Made by a program: the position numbers and the translations under genes | Assembly (NCBI RefSeq): GCF_019649055.1 | Contig: NW_026570249.1 | Span: 744,001 to 808,000, forward strand | DNA: 64,000 nucleotides | Direction: 5' to 3' | From: Paramacrobiotus metropolitanus | Lineage: Eukaryota > Tardigrada > Eutardigrada > Parachela > Macrobiotidae | In this document: positions 22,733-33,487 of the stretch, piece by piece | Layout of the letters: each line of letters opens with the position of its first letter | Position numbering within the stretch: position 1 is the first letter of the stretch | Notes under the pieces: generated by a model | What the model was told of the DNA's origin: nothing | What the model saw: the letters and a program-made list of their open reading frames with translations, nothing else | Database searches by the model: none

Positions 22733-24407
22733 ATGTCTGATGGAGATGGAGACGCTTCGGCTGTCGTACCGGCGGCTGGCGAAAATCCGTGGGAGTTTGC
22801 GGCGGATAAAACCTTCAAAAAACAGATGCTGCGGAAAGGCGTCGGACTGATATGTCCGCGGGATGGCAGTGTGTGCCGTGTACGTATTGATCCCAGTGGA
22901 ACTACAACTGAGGAGTTTTTGAGTGAGCGCAGTTTGCATTTGCGAGCGGGATTATCGGGGGTTGCTGAAATTGTCATCGGTACGAGTTTGTGAGCAGGAA
23001 ACTTATTATTTATCGACTAATCAAACCATGGATGATGATAGTGTAATAGGTTACTCTTTCGTTGTCGGATTGCTCCTGTTGTAATTATACCGCTAATATT
23101 ATACCGCTAATTTCCCCTTTGAAAATTCTGATTTTTTGCTTTTGGAGCTTTAGTCTTTAGGCGGTTACATACAATGCTTGTGGAGCTTTTGTTATTTGAA
23201 TCATTTTTATGTCATTCGTTAAATTTGTGGATTCTAAAATTCGGTTCGATTTTATCCTTTTACAGTAAAGACAGCTAGCTTTACCTAAAGTTCTGGTTTT
23301 ACGTAAAGTTGAGTTTAAGCTGAGTAGAGTTGAGTTCTGCTTAAATCGGTTAGTTTAACGTAAAAAGAGATGGTTTGGAACAGGGCTGAGGTGAAAACAA
23401 AATCGAGATTTATTTGAGAATTACGTTATTTATTGCTGTTTATTTGGGTAGTGTATCGATTATCGTTGTTTATTAATTTTTGGTTGCGTAAATTGACAGT
23501 GTATCGTCACTTTGTATGTGCTCATTTTTATAGGAGAAAGCGACACTGAACTGGATGATATGTTGGACAAAATTCTGCAGCATATGAAACCTGAAGAGCT
23601 CTCTCGGTTCTCATTCCAAATCCACACCAAGGAAAAGACTGCTGTGCAGCCGGCACTAACCGGTTCCTCTCCTGTGTCCGCGGTGGAAGTGCAGATCGAA
23701 TTAATGTCTTTCCAAGAAGTTCCTGAGCTATGGGAGCTCAATCCCGCTCAGTTGGTGGATTCAGCCAAGCATCATAAAGAACGCGGTGTTGGGTGGTTTA
23801 AATCGGGGCAGACAATGTATGCTCTGCGACGGTTTGCACGGGCCATGCGGGCTTTGTTGGTCATTGATCAGGAAGCACTTGATAATCTCGCAAAAGGTAT
23901 GGCTGAGACCGAGACTCTGAGTCGTCCAGAAAATTATTGGTTGCATTTACGCATTTTGATGCGAATATTATTTATGTAAATTGAGAGATTTTACGGTGCC
24001 ATCAGATGTACCATCATGTACGTACGTTGTACGTTTAGCGTGATTTGATCGCTCCGATTTTGCACTTGCAAGATATTTATTGTTGTCTTTTTGTTTTGTT
24101 AGAAAACTCTGGCGCTCGGGAATTACTGGGCGAATTTCGGTCTTTGATATGCTCTTTGTATTTGAATATCGCTGCCATCCAGCTGCAGTCAAGCAGTTAC
24201 AAATCGGTGGTAGATAACTGTACCAAGGCCTTGAAATTTGATCCGCAGAACGTTAAAGCATATTATCGGCGAGGCACAGCTCATGCCAGGCTATTGGACA
24301 AGCAGTCCGCGAAAGAGGACTTATTAATTGCTTTGAAAATGGCTCCTAATGATGCGGATATTCGACGGGAATTACGCCTGCTCGTGGGACCGAATACTGA
24401 GTTGTGA
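22733..24407 (+). CDS. FKBP-like TPR protein (FKBPL/FKBP6 type)
   Basis: Probable Hsp90 co-chaperone of the cytosol or nucleus. Exons 22733-22979, 23534-23896 and 24103-24407 join in phase to 304 residues, close to FKBP6 (327) and FKBPL (349). The N-terminal half holds a very diverged FKBP fold (LRKGVGLICPRDGSVCRVRI; VEVQIELMSFQEVPELWEL). The second part is a TPR array: AKHHKERGVGWFKSGQTMYA, LYLNIAAIQLQSSSYKSVVD, CTKALKFDPQNVKAYYRRGT, LLIALKMAPNDADIRREL. The hallmark A-Y-Y-R-R-G of Hsp90-binding immunophilins is intact. The prolyl isomerase pocket aromatics are not recognisable, so it is likely inactive as an enzyme, as in FKBPL. It starts only 74 bp after the DNLZ stop on the same strand, so its promoter must overlap the DNLZ 3' end or the two share a transcript. 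Confidence 0.82.
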
Positions 24408-25089
24408 AGTAGCGGTGGATGCAGTGCAGATATGATACAAGAACACAAACTGATGTATTTGTTCAGCTGGATGTTTTGACAAGCCTGGGTAGGCGTTTTT
24501 AGAATTTTTGCTGTGTTCTAGAAGTTGTGAATAATGCCTGGAAAATTCCTGTGTTGTTTCCGGGGCTGTGTTTAATTTGGACACTGGATTTGATAAATAA
24601 ATTTTTATTTGGCAAAAGTCAAAACTGTTGGAGATTTGGGGGCGTCGGAGATTACGTGATTTCACTGAATATACCGAGCTTTACCGGTTGAAGTCATGAT
24701 CCTGCTGGGAGTTTTTTGTGATTTTTGGTCTAACATTCAGCTGTACTTATGAATCATCTGGTTGTATAATCTGGGATTTATGTAACTCGGAATTTCATGG
24801 TCATGGCCAGAAAAGTACGATCGCTGTCGATAATCATCTCAAGGTTCGAGAACGATAGTACTTCATAGTAAAATCTTGTCCAGAAAAATTTGAGTTTGAT
24901 CTTCTGTTTCGCCGCAAATGATTTCCAGTCCCTTCAGTGTCTTGTCTGAATATTTGACACCATATGATTTGAAAACGCTGTGTAATCTGGATGTTTTGAA
25001 ACTTTGCGGCCTGATCTGTGCGTTTTAACATAACAGAGTATTAATTATTATTGATTAATGTTGTTAATCGTGTATAGTACTTCATTTTG
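24408..25089. other. Intergenic, no gene seen
   Basis: AT-rich 3' flank of the FKBP-like gene, including an AATAAA near 24595 that could serve as its poly(A) signal. No other supported feature. Confidence 0.5.
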
Positions 25090-26287
25090 ATGCAAAAATT
25101 GCGGAGGATGATATATCAACTGAACGGCCAATTCAAACTGTTGTCACTGTTAATATTAATTTCCCAGGTACGAACTCTGTTCCTTGTTTCAAGACCAAAT
25201 TTGATCGAGAAAATGTTTGATCCCGCGTCTCTTTTTCTGTTAACATTTATGTAGTAAGCACATTCAAACCGCTTTCCTACAGTTTCCAACACCAACAAAG
25301 CCACACTCTTTGGTACGAACACGTCGCCAGGACCATGAAGACGCAGTAGTGGACAACATCCAGGTGTACCATATCGCCAACGGATCAGGACCGTATTATT
25401 TCGCTCCTCCGGTGCAACCGGCTGCACCGGCGCCATACCAACCGGCAACCACACAGTACGCCATGAACCAGCCGTATTATCCTCCGAATTACGGATCTCC
25501 GCAGGTTCCCCCATATAACGGCTATCCCTCGTATTCCGGCATTCCGTTTAGTTCGGGATTATTGGGATCATATCTAACTGCCTTGTTAGCCACTCAGTAC
25601 GGACTGGGTTATAATTATCCCGGTTATGGGTTTGATGGATACCAGCAGTTTCCGTATGACGTACGTAAAACCAGCTGCATAATAGTTAATTATCAATCAT
25701 TGAGGTCACCTATTGGCTGTTGACCAGAGCTGGCAGAACATGATGCTGATCCGCAATGTTGAGGACAAATTAATCTGATTCTTAAACACACAAACGAATA
25801 AATAAATTTAATTATGATAAGTTGATTTTATTTTTAATTATTTTTCAATTTTGTTGTACCATTGTACTTAAAATACTTAATCCTTTCTCTGAACGCGTAG
25901 GCGACATCGTACATTAACAGACCATACGGGTACGCCTCCGCTTATGACACCCGTTTTCGAGGTTATGCGGATGGCTATAACGACCAACTATCATCGTATT
26001 ATTTGCCCTATCCCTTCGGTTATCCACCCCGTAGTGATTACCCCAGTAAATTAGCGGCTAATACCGGATACGGTTACGGAAGCGATTACGGGCCGACGAG
26101 CTATACCGGGTACCGGTATGATGGGGATAATTACGGTTATGGCCGGCGAGGCTACCGGCATCGTCCCCGTACTGCGGACAGTGAAGACGACGTAGTCGAA
26201 GATAGCTTTAGAAACGCCGGGAATATTGTGAATTCAAAATTGGATTCCACAAATATCACCGACACCGGCAACGCGGGCGCAGTATGA
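25090..26287 (+). CDS. Secreted Tyr/Gly/Pro-rich protein, function unknown
   Basis: Exons 25090-25167, 25283-25660 and 25901-26287, all phase 0, give 280 residues. A hydrophobic N terminus (FKLLSLLILISQ) acts as signal peptide; translation could also start at the second Met (codon 7). Shortly after comes LVRTRRQD, a possible convertase site. The mature part is low complexity: Pro/Tyr/Ala runs (YYFAPPVQPAAPAPYQPA, PYYPPNYGSPQVPPYNG), a more hydrophobic stretch (SGLLGSYLTALLATQYGLG), then Tyr/Gly/Asp repeats (GYGSDYGPTSYTGYRYDGD). The tail is acidic (ADSEDDVVEDS) with NxT/S sites. Composition suggests a structural, cuticle- or matrix-type protein, but no chitin-binding consensus is visible, so the role is open. 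Confidence 0.75.
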
Positions 26288-27570
26288 TAATGAAGTATCC
26301 GTAATTGTAGCTCGGTTGCGTCCTATACACCACGGAATAATTTTTTTATATTGTTTATTTTGCAGTGTAACGCTGTCCATATTTTGTAAGTGGATTTTTA
26401 TCTTGTTAATAAAATATCTCGTATTAACTCTGAACGAAAGCAAAAGTGTTTTACAAATAAAAATGCACTTAGACGGTCACACGGCATTAACGCAAATGGA
26501 ATGTTCAATGTTTGTGGGCTCTTGTAATATCAATATTCGTTTTAGTTTTTAAAGACGAAATCAGTTGAATCGTAACCAGTCCCTTAATAATCCTAATACT
26601 TCCGTGTGGCTTTCGTGATTGGGCACATCATTACTTAATTAAAGTCGTCATGAAACTTACAGAATTTGTTTCGACAGTATAATGTACACAAACAGAGGTT
26701 ACAGTTCAATAAAGCTCTTGGGTCGAATGTTACACATAAATGTAAAATCTGCCAGTACTTGTGTAAAATGCCTTTTTAGCTTGCTTGCATGTCAAAATTG
26801 TACGCTGTTTTCGGAGGTGTTTTCGGACGAAGAGCTGTTAGTAGTTAAACAAAAAGTAATTTGATCAGCCTGGTTTATACCTAACGTGTCGCTCTGGCAG
26901 CAGCACAACCCACTTCCTAATTTCGGGCCGAATATCGCTCACCTTCATTGTTTCCATTTGTAGTATGATCGATTATTTATCATATGTGATCAGCTTTACA
27001 AAGAGACATACTATACGAACACTCTAAAAATTTATTTAGCCCGTTTCTTCCGTTCCATTAAAACGACTGCTTGCTCATATGGACACTCTATTCTCATTCA
27101 TACTTTATTAGAAAAAGGTTTCTCTTATGGTGAGACTTGACAACATAAATGTGCAATTCAAGATCCCGATTTGCATTATGCAAGTACTTGCAGAACTTGC
27201 TATACAATTGTGCTGCGCATTTTCAAGAGTAGCGTGGCGGTACTGGCACTGCAGTTGCAGTCTTCCGCACTGGAACCGTATTGAACACGTCCAGATATCG
27301 ACGATCATGATGATGGTAACGGATGTCCGCTGCGGTCTGTAAAGTTACTTTTAACTATCATTTCCCCAGCGAATCTGGCGCCGTCTGGTTGATTGTATTC
27401 TTACCTACTCAGCAAAACAAAGCCGGTGACATTTATCCACAGCACCTTTTTTTTAGCGCACACCTTTGTTTATTTTTATATAGTACCGCCCCGTGAAGGT
27501 TCAACAATAGCCGTTATTTTACGGTTCAAGTAGTTGCTATAGTTTGTTGATTTTCGATGATTTATTCGTG
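26288..27570. other. Intergenic, no gene seen
   Basis: 3' flank of the Tyr-rich gene, with AATAAA at about 26408, and upstream region of GR-like gene B. Short open frames on both strands have no homology or splice support. Confidence 0.5.
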
Positions 27571-29656
27571 ATGACCTCGGCTAAACGCGACCGCACTCTG
27601 CAGGAATCGCGAGTGTTTATCTTGCAAGAGTTCTTCTTAAAGCTTTTTGGATTTCTGGAGAACAACTGCAATGCCGTAACGCAGACACTTACCCTCGCCA
27701 CCGCTATAATACTCTTATTGGGAGGTACATTTTCAGCGGCGCTTGAATTAGCATCCATTGGATGGATATTTGCCACTCCCGATTCAAAAAATTTATTCTT
27801 CCGGGTGTTACCATTTGTCCCATACAGCTTCACTAACATTCGCGGGGTGTTTATTTTATACGTGTGCCGCAAAAACTCACAATCGTGGTTTTATTCCAAA
27901 ACTTGCGCAAACGATATCTTGGCCAACATTTCGAAAAATAACCCATTGAAACAAAAACTAAAAAGACTGTTAGTCGCCTCGGTGGTACTCGGAATTTTAG
28001 CATTCGTTACTGTCGCACTTTTTGAGGTCGGTGATTGGTTGCACTGGCTTGATGAAGATCCGCGACGTCTGAGTTTTCAGTATGATTTACCGTTAGATCC
28101 TCTTCCGCTGCGTTTTCCAATATGGCAGTTCATGATACTGTGGAATCTGTTTAGTGCGTTTCTTTTCGCTTTATCACAGCAAGTTTATATTGGACTGATT
28201 ACGCATGCGGTTCTGATTAAATATGCACTTTTGGACATTGCCGACTGTCTTGAGAGGGAAAGGCAGCATATGCTCCGCTGGTCTCAAACAGGAAAATTAA
28301 ATGAAAAAATATCTGAAGCTGTTTACACGAACATCAAAGGCTTGAAGTTTAGGTACATGCAGGTTGTGACCTTTTGCCACTACTTAAATAAAACGTACGG
28401 ACGCGCACTTTTTATGATGTACGGAATGGATCTGTTTACCATCTGTGGATTCGTGGCTGGCATTGTGTCTGATGATGAGAAGTATTTATCGGCTTACATG
28501 TCGAACTGGTTCAGTGTTGCGATTTTTAGTTTGTATATTTTACTGATGACACCGATGGTGGCGGTCTACGAACATGTAAGTGTACAATACTGAAGCGCGC
28601 TTTTTTGTTGTTGTTGGAGCAACTGATTCTGTAATATAACCCTCTTCTAACGTATTTTTTATGTTCAGTAATTTTGTGGCATTAGAAAGTGCAACACTGT
28701 TTCAGAGTTGTGGAATAAATTTACAACTGCACCAAATCGTGGAAAGTTATCAACTTACCCAGGATATGGAATCCCCCTATTTTGAAAAGGTACTACAAAG
28801 TAAAATAACGATCGTGTCTTGTCATGCATAAAGACTATATAGAGGGACTAACGTCGAACTTCAGCAGAAAACGCAATTTTTAATTAGGTAAATCGCGCAG
28901 TCAAAACATATGTCGCGACATATAATTTTGTACTAATACCTAAATTGTAAAACTATTGGCACTTCTTTCAGCTACTCTACAGGAAGAACGTTAGAAGATT
29001 TTTGTGCGCTACTATTAAACAAATATATAGTTTACCGCGTGATTGGCGTATTTACGATATAACAAATAAATATTTGTCTGCCTGTGCATCGTTTATTAGA
29101 TTATTTATTCAAAAACGTTAGCAGACAAATTTAAATGTTGCTGCTACTGACGCAATGGGCGTAGCAAGCAAAATGACATTATTTTATAAAATACAGGATT
29201 TAATGTAAAGCGGTATTTAATTGTTTGATACCGAGTACAAATGCAAAAGTGGCGTCAGTCAGTGGCAGACGTATACTCTGGCAGAAGCGTTAAGCTTTCC
29301 GAGTGTTGGACTGTGGATAACCAAAGATTGGTTCTATGTTTCAGAGAAATTTCCAATGGCTCTTAACGAGTTTTCTAACTCTTGTTCGGGACCAACCAGT
29401 GATGTTTTCTGGAGCGGAATTAATCCATGTCACTCGCAGCTTTCTTGCCGGAGTAGGTGTCCCTGTTTCGACTTTTTAATTATTGATTCTCAGTTGTTAC
29501 CAAATGCGTGTTGTATATTTACCTAATTAATGCTGCCTTTGGTTTTTGTTGCAGACCTTTACTTTCGTATTATCATGCGCAATTGTTCTGAAAGAAATTA
29601 TACAACGGAACGACGAACTTCTGCAGCGTAGCGAGAACTGCACTCGCACCATATAA
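27571..29656 (+). CDS. Gustatory-receptor-like seven-helix protein B
   Basis: Predicted chemoreceptor, member of the Gr/Grl superfamily. Exons 27571-28575, 28706-28789, 29345-29452 and 29555-29656 give 432 residues. All three introns are phase 0 and lie near the 3' end, the ancestral arthropod Gr arrangement. Exon 1 (335 codons, exactly as in gene C) encodes about six helices with RVLPFVPYSFTNIRGVFIL, EDPRRLSFQYDLPLDPLPLR and YGMDLFTICGFVAG. The third exon, PVMFSGAELIHVTRSFLAG, is in a different frame from the long open frame covering it. The last exon, starting TFTFVLSCAIVLKEIIQR, holds helix seven where insects have TYhhhhhQF. The ATG at 27571 is preferred to upstream non-ATG codons because paralogues start at the same place. 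Confidence 0.82.
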
Positions 29657-30482
29657 TATGGGTCTGACAAAAATTGTGTAAATTATAGAGTTTATTAATT
29701 AAAGTGGCTAAATTTTTCATTTTGGCACTGCATAATGTACCGACTGCATAGTGCACTTAACGTGAGTACATTATTAATGTCACCATATTTTTATTCAATG
29801 TTATCGTGATGTGGCTTGATCGCAAATGGTTTTGCTTTAATGACCGGGTTTTCTACAAACAATTTATTAATATCTGCGAAAATATTTGACATTCAGTGCG
29901 AGCTATTATTATGTTGCGCTATGATTATTATTAAATATTCAAATTTCAAAAGTTCCGAAAAATACACCATAATTGTATGTGTAATCTGCTAAGTAACTTA
30001 CCAGATTTTCCTTTCGAATAGGATAATTACCCGCATGTAATTATTGATGATTATAGATATTACTAAATCAAACCGGTCATGTACAGATAGTGAACACCGA
30101 CACCTGTACGAATCTCCGGAGTCTCACACTCCACATATGCAAAACAACTGCAGCGATTGACTTTTATTTCGGAAAATAGTAGAAGTGGCACCAAGTACAT
30201 ATTTTATTACATAAGGGTAACTATTAGTTAATTACATACCATCTGTGCAAAAAGTTTTCCATCCAGACATTGTACGTGCACACGATCGACCGATACCATT
30301 TACGTCTGAAGGCATAATTATACATTGTACAGTATTCCAAACATATATGCAAAATAAGAGAATTTCACTAGTATAATGTTGAGTTTGGCCTTCGTAATCA
30401 GCTAGTAGTGTATTAAGCTTAAGACTGAACTGGAAAACTTTGACTCACAAGAGCATTGTACAAAATGGGTGATCTGAGATCT
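29657..30482. other. Intergenic with possible decayed exons
   Basis: No complete gene. On the minus strand, VHVQCLDGKLFAQM (about 30300-30240) and TWCHFYYFPK (about 30205-30170) lie in the same order as the ECLDGEAAIG and LWCKFMFPYK blocks of the 15-20 kb secreted pair, but with a stop and no further modules. They may be a decayed relative or chance. Confidence 0.25.
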
Positions 30483-31192
30483 CTAATTTTTACTCTTTCC
30501 AATCCCTTGCTTGCTGCATCTTCCATCATGCGCAGCTGTCACCTCTAAAAAGGATAACGTGCGAACCTGTTACGTAGATGCAATTTGCAATTAATTAACT
30601 AAAACTGCAATATTCATCCTTTGAATATACGATATTGGTTACCAGATAAAGTAAATGGCTGAACAACTATTAAGGAATCAGTTTTCCCAGTTTGCGTACT
30701 TTGGCATTTTGCTATGCAGTCGTTAGAGTATGTTTTTCCGTTGGATCCACAGACTGGTTTGTAAATTTTGGGACAAGGACACTTTCCGTCCGATTCTGGT
30801 GGCGTCTGCCCGCTGTCTTCTTTAGCGGATTGTGCTGATTTGCAAGCGCCTACAAAATATAGATGACTGGCTGGATCATAATCTGCGTAGCGCTGTGGGA
30901 TAAGATATACTGCTTCAGTTTTTGCAAGGAAATGATTATTTACACCGCAGGTACGTGTGTATTCCGTACATTGCAGTCTAGTAATAAAATTTTACAATAA
31001 ACCGGACCGTGCAACTTCGGTCCGGTTTATTGTTAACAGCTCTTCATAACAATCATCGTGCAAAGCTTTGAAATGCTAACAAAAATCGTCAATACAGATA
31101 AATACAGGCAAGTAACTTGTCTCGTACATAACAAACTTACCAAAACAGATTAATACTGCTAGCAGAATCATCCATAATGACGGTAATGACAT
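30483..31192 (-). CDS. Kazal-type serine protease inhibitor K1
   Basis: Small secreted inhibitor. Exons 31192-31141, 30849-30700 and 30544-30483 join in phase 1 to 87 residues. Exon 1 is a signal peptide ([14 protein letters not shown]). Exon 2 holds a Ser/Glu/Gln-rich spacer and then [20 protein letters not shown] with DCIAKC; exon 3 adds the sixth Cys ([10 protein letters not shown]) and a basic tail. The six-Cys pattern C-x-C-x7-C-x10-C-x3-C-x10-C fits a single Kazal domain with a one-residue C1-C2 gap. By the Kazal convention the residue two after C2, Lys, is P1, which predicts inhibition of trypsin-like proteases. K2-K4 share exon structure, phase and strand. Confidence 0.88.
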
Positions 31193-31525
31193 TTTAATAA
31201 GGAAATAGAAGTGTGATAGATAATATTTGCTTAAGTTTAAAATAAAGATTTTTGGTTCTTCCAGCAAAAGAAACGCGAAGAGTAGTCGGTCATGCTGACC
31301 ATGAATAACACAACCGGCTTTACTATCCATCGATATGATATTGCCTCGGGGAAAACTTGTTTTTTTTATGCGGCATGCGTGATTTTAAGCACATCAAAAC
31401 AACCGAAATCAAAAACAATAACAAGGAGTTATGTCATATGATATCCTTAAATTGACAGCGACACGTTCGGAAAGGGCATAATTTAGCTGAGCCAAGCAGC
31501 AAAAACGCTTGCTGCTAAAGCTATG
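31193..31525. other. Upstream region of Kazal gene K1
   Basis: About 330 bp between the K1 start codon and the left end of the mariner element. It presumably contains the K1 promoter; no specific element is recognised. Confidence 0.4.
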
Positions 31526-32236
31526 TACGAGGGCTACTCGGAAAGTAATGATAATCAGTATCAGTTAGTAATCATAAAATTATGCACTAATTTTTTAAAA
31601 ACTGTAGCATTCATAACTAGATCATAGGGCAATGGCCGTGGCCATACCGCCTAAGGTTGGCGGTTAGCAAGACTCTGAACATGGCTGGGTAGCGCTGATT
31701 TTTCACTGATCACTGAAAACGTTGCCTTAATTACTGGCCAGTTTTCATGATATTATTTTGAAAAATTGATTTGCAGAGAGAAGTGTAGAATTTTTTCATG
31801 CTGCATTGCCTGTTCTGTTGCCTTAATAAGGACCATTCTTTGCTGATGTTGCCAGCTGGTTCCAGCGAACTCGCACTGAGAACTCCGTTTTGACAACGGT
31901 GCTCAAATTTTGGAATGTTTTTTGCGTTTTCACTTTCGAAAGTCCTCATAGTCGAAACCCTGATCGGAAGTATTCATTTCCGACCCCGAAGCAATAGCAG
32001 AGGGTCTAAGCATTATGGAAGGAAAGGTGTCGAGGGTGTGCTGCAGCTTCTTACTGATAAAGCAGAAGAAAATGGTTTTGACACGGTATCATCCGTGTGG
32101 TGCAATATCGCGAAAATCCACAGATAAGCACCCGTCATTGCTTTATTTTTTTCTCGGCCTGGAGTAAAAGTATCGTTCCACATTATTTTTCTTAGGTTAC
32201 CACGAAAAATTTCATTTTTGAGGAGTATTAAAATTA

Positions 32237-32680
32237 GCTATAGTTATAGCCTTATGGCCAATGCATTGTTTCGTACTTTAAGCACATTTTACGATTTAAT
32301 ACAAACCACTTCACGTGGTATCGTACGAGGCTTATGTGCGCCAATGGCTTCCCGTTTCTGAAACGGGCTAGTAGATGACAGTTAATTATTTTAAGTTTAG
32401 AGATAATCTGTAGGTCCCCATTACCTTTTTCATGCTAGCGGTATGTGATAAAAATTGATAGCGAATGGAAATGGAAGTATTTACACAATTACAGCTGCTA
32501 ATCTAGCTTTACAAAATATTGTTAAGTACCACGTACAGGCCGTCAGAAACAAAAACGGTTAACGGGGAATATTGGACACACATAGGCCTCGTAATGATAG
32601 CGCATTCAAGTGGTTCGTATTAATTCGTTAATGTGCTTAAAGTAATGAAGCAATGCATTGGCCATAGGCTATAACATAGC
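32237..32680. mobile_element. Foldback element, family 2, nested in the mariner
   Basis: Arms at 32237-32340 and about 32570-32680 are inverted copies: GTTATAGCC..TATGGCCAATGCATTG outside, TGTGCTTAAAGTA and the CACTTCACGTGG/CAAGTGG region further in, ending near ACATAGGCCTCGTA. The centre of about 230 bp is unique and non-coding. No clear target duplication is visible. It interrupts the mariner and so is younger than it. Confidence 0.65.
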
Positions 32681-32856
32681 AAGTTTTGTAACTTCTAAAT
32701 TCTGTTTTGGCCACGCCCTGCCGACCATGGCAGATGAAATTATTTTTTTAAGCATACCCTAGTGTTACTCTGCAATCCTGCAAAAAATGAAGTTTTTCTG
32801 AGAGGGGGGCCTGTGACGCTAGCCTGGTTAGTCCTTTATCTGTTCGAAATATTTCC

Positions 32857-33045
32857 TGGCTTGAAAAAATTGTTGCGTGGCAAAAGTTTGAAAATGATGA
32901 AGAACTGGAAGAAAATATCAGTACACCGATCTCTAAGATACCTCCTAATTTCTTTTCGAAAACGTTTGATGAGTGGCTGTTTAGCTGTTTACGATGTATA
33001 GAGATTAAGGGACATTGTTTTGAGAAAATACGAGGAAAGCGCTGA
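32857..33045 (+). pseudogene. Mariner transposase, C-terminal remnant
   Basis: About 62 open codons ending 50 bp before the right TIR. WLEKIVAWQKFENDEELEEN followed by NFFSKTFDEWLFSCLRCIE and IKGHCFEKIRG matches the usual mariner transposase ending (length-variable LKGxRF, then W-x-x-CI-x-x-x-G-x-YFEK). The DDE catalytic region and DNA-binding part are not recognisable upstream, so no functional enzyme is encoded. Confidence 0.6.
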
Positions 33046-33097
33046 TGCAATAAAAAATCGTGCGATAGTTATCATTACTTTCTGAGTGACCCTCGTA

Positions 33098-33487
33098 TCT
33101 GTAGGTAAAACGTAGCTTTATACATATTTAACAGTATCATGGTATTATGAGTGCTATGTTTAAAGATAATCTACTTGAAAACTTGCAATATTGTTAATTT
33201 ATCCAAGATCAGAAATGTGTGGGGAAGTTGTAGAATCTTGAGAAAGTTGTAGAATCTTTTACTACAGCAGCAATTTTAGATGTTCGCTTCAATTATGTGT
33301 GATCAAACCCAGCAGACTAATTTACGAAAGGTTTAATGCATTACAATCATAATTATCAAGACAAATCATTAAATACAGTATATTCACCGTTTCGCGAAAT
33401 GTATTAGCATAATGTTTAATAGATAGATTAATCGATGTATTTTACGACGACCACAAGTCCTGCACATGAATACTTAATAAGTTTTTA
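33098..33487. other. Spacer between mariner and satellite region, no gene seen
   Basis: AT-rich sequence without supported features. Confidence 0.4.

Larger units (their letters stand above)
31526..33097 (+). mobile_element. Decayed mariner element with both terminal inverted repeats
   Basis: Left end TACGAGGGCTACTCGGAAAG.. at 31526 and right end ..CTTTCTGAGTGACCCTCGTA at 33097 are inverted copies running on through TAATGATAA, about 29 bp with few mismatches. The outer TA on each side is the target duplication expected of Tc1/mariner elements, and TACGAGGG is a typical mariner start. Length is about 1.57 kb, but it contains a separate foldback insertion (32237-32680) and only the transposase C terminus is recognisable. 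Confidence 0.75.

Noticed and set aside
25116-25514. 132-codon minus-strand frame opposite the Tyr/Gly-rich gene
   Set aside because: Antisense shadow: the plus strand has a signal exon, phase-0 junctions and a continuing compositionally uniform protein.
29221-29526. 101-codon frame in GR-like gene B
   Set aside because: Only a different frame of part of it (29345-29452) matches the paralogues; the long frame is chance.
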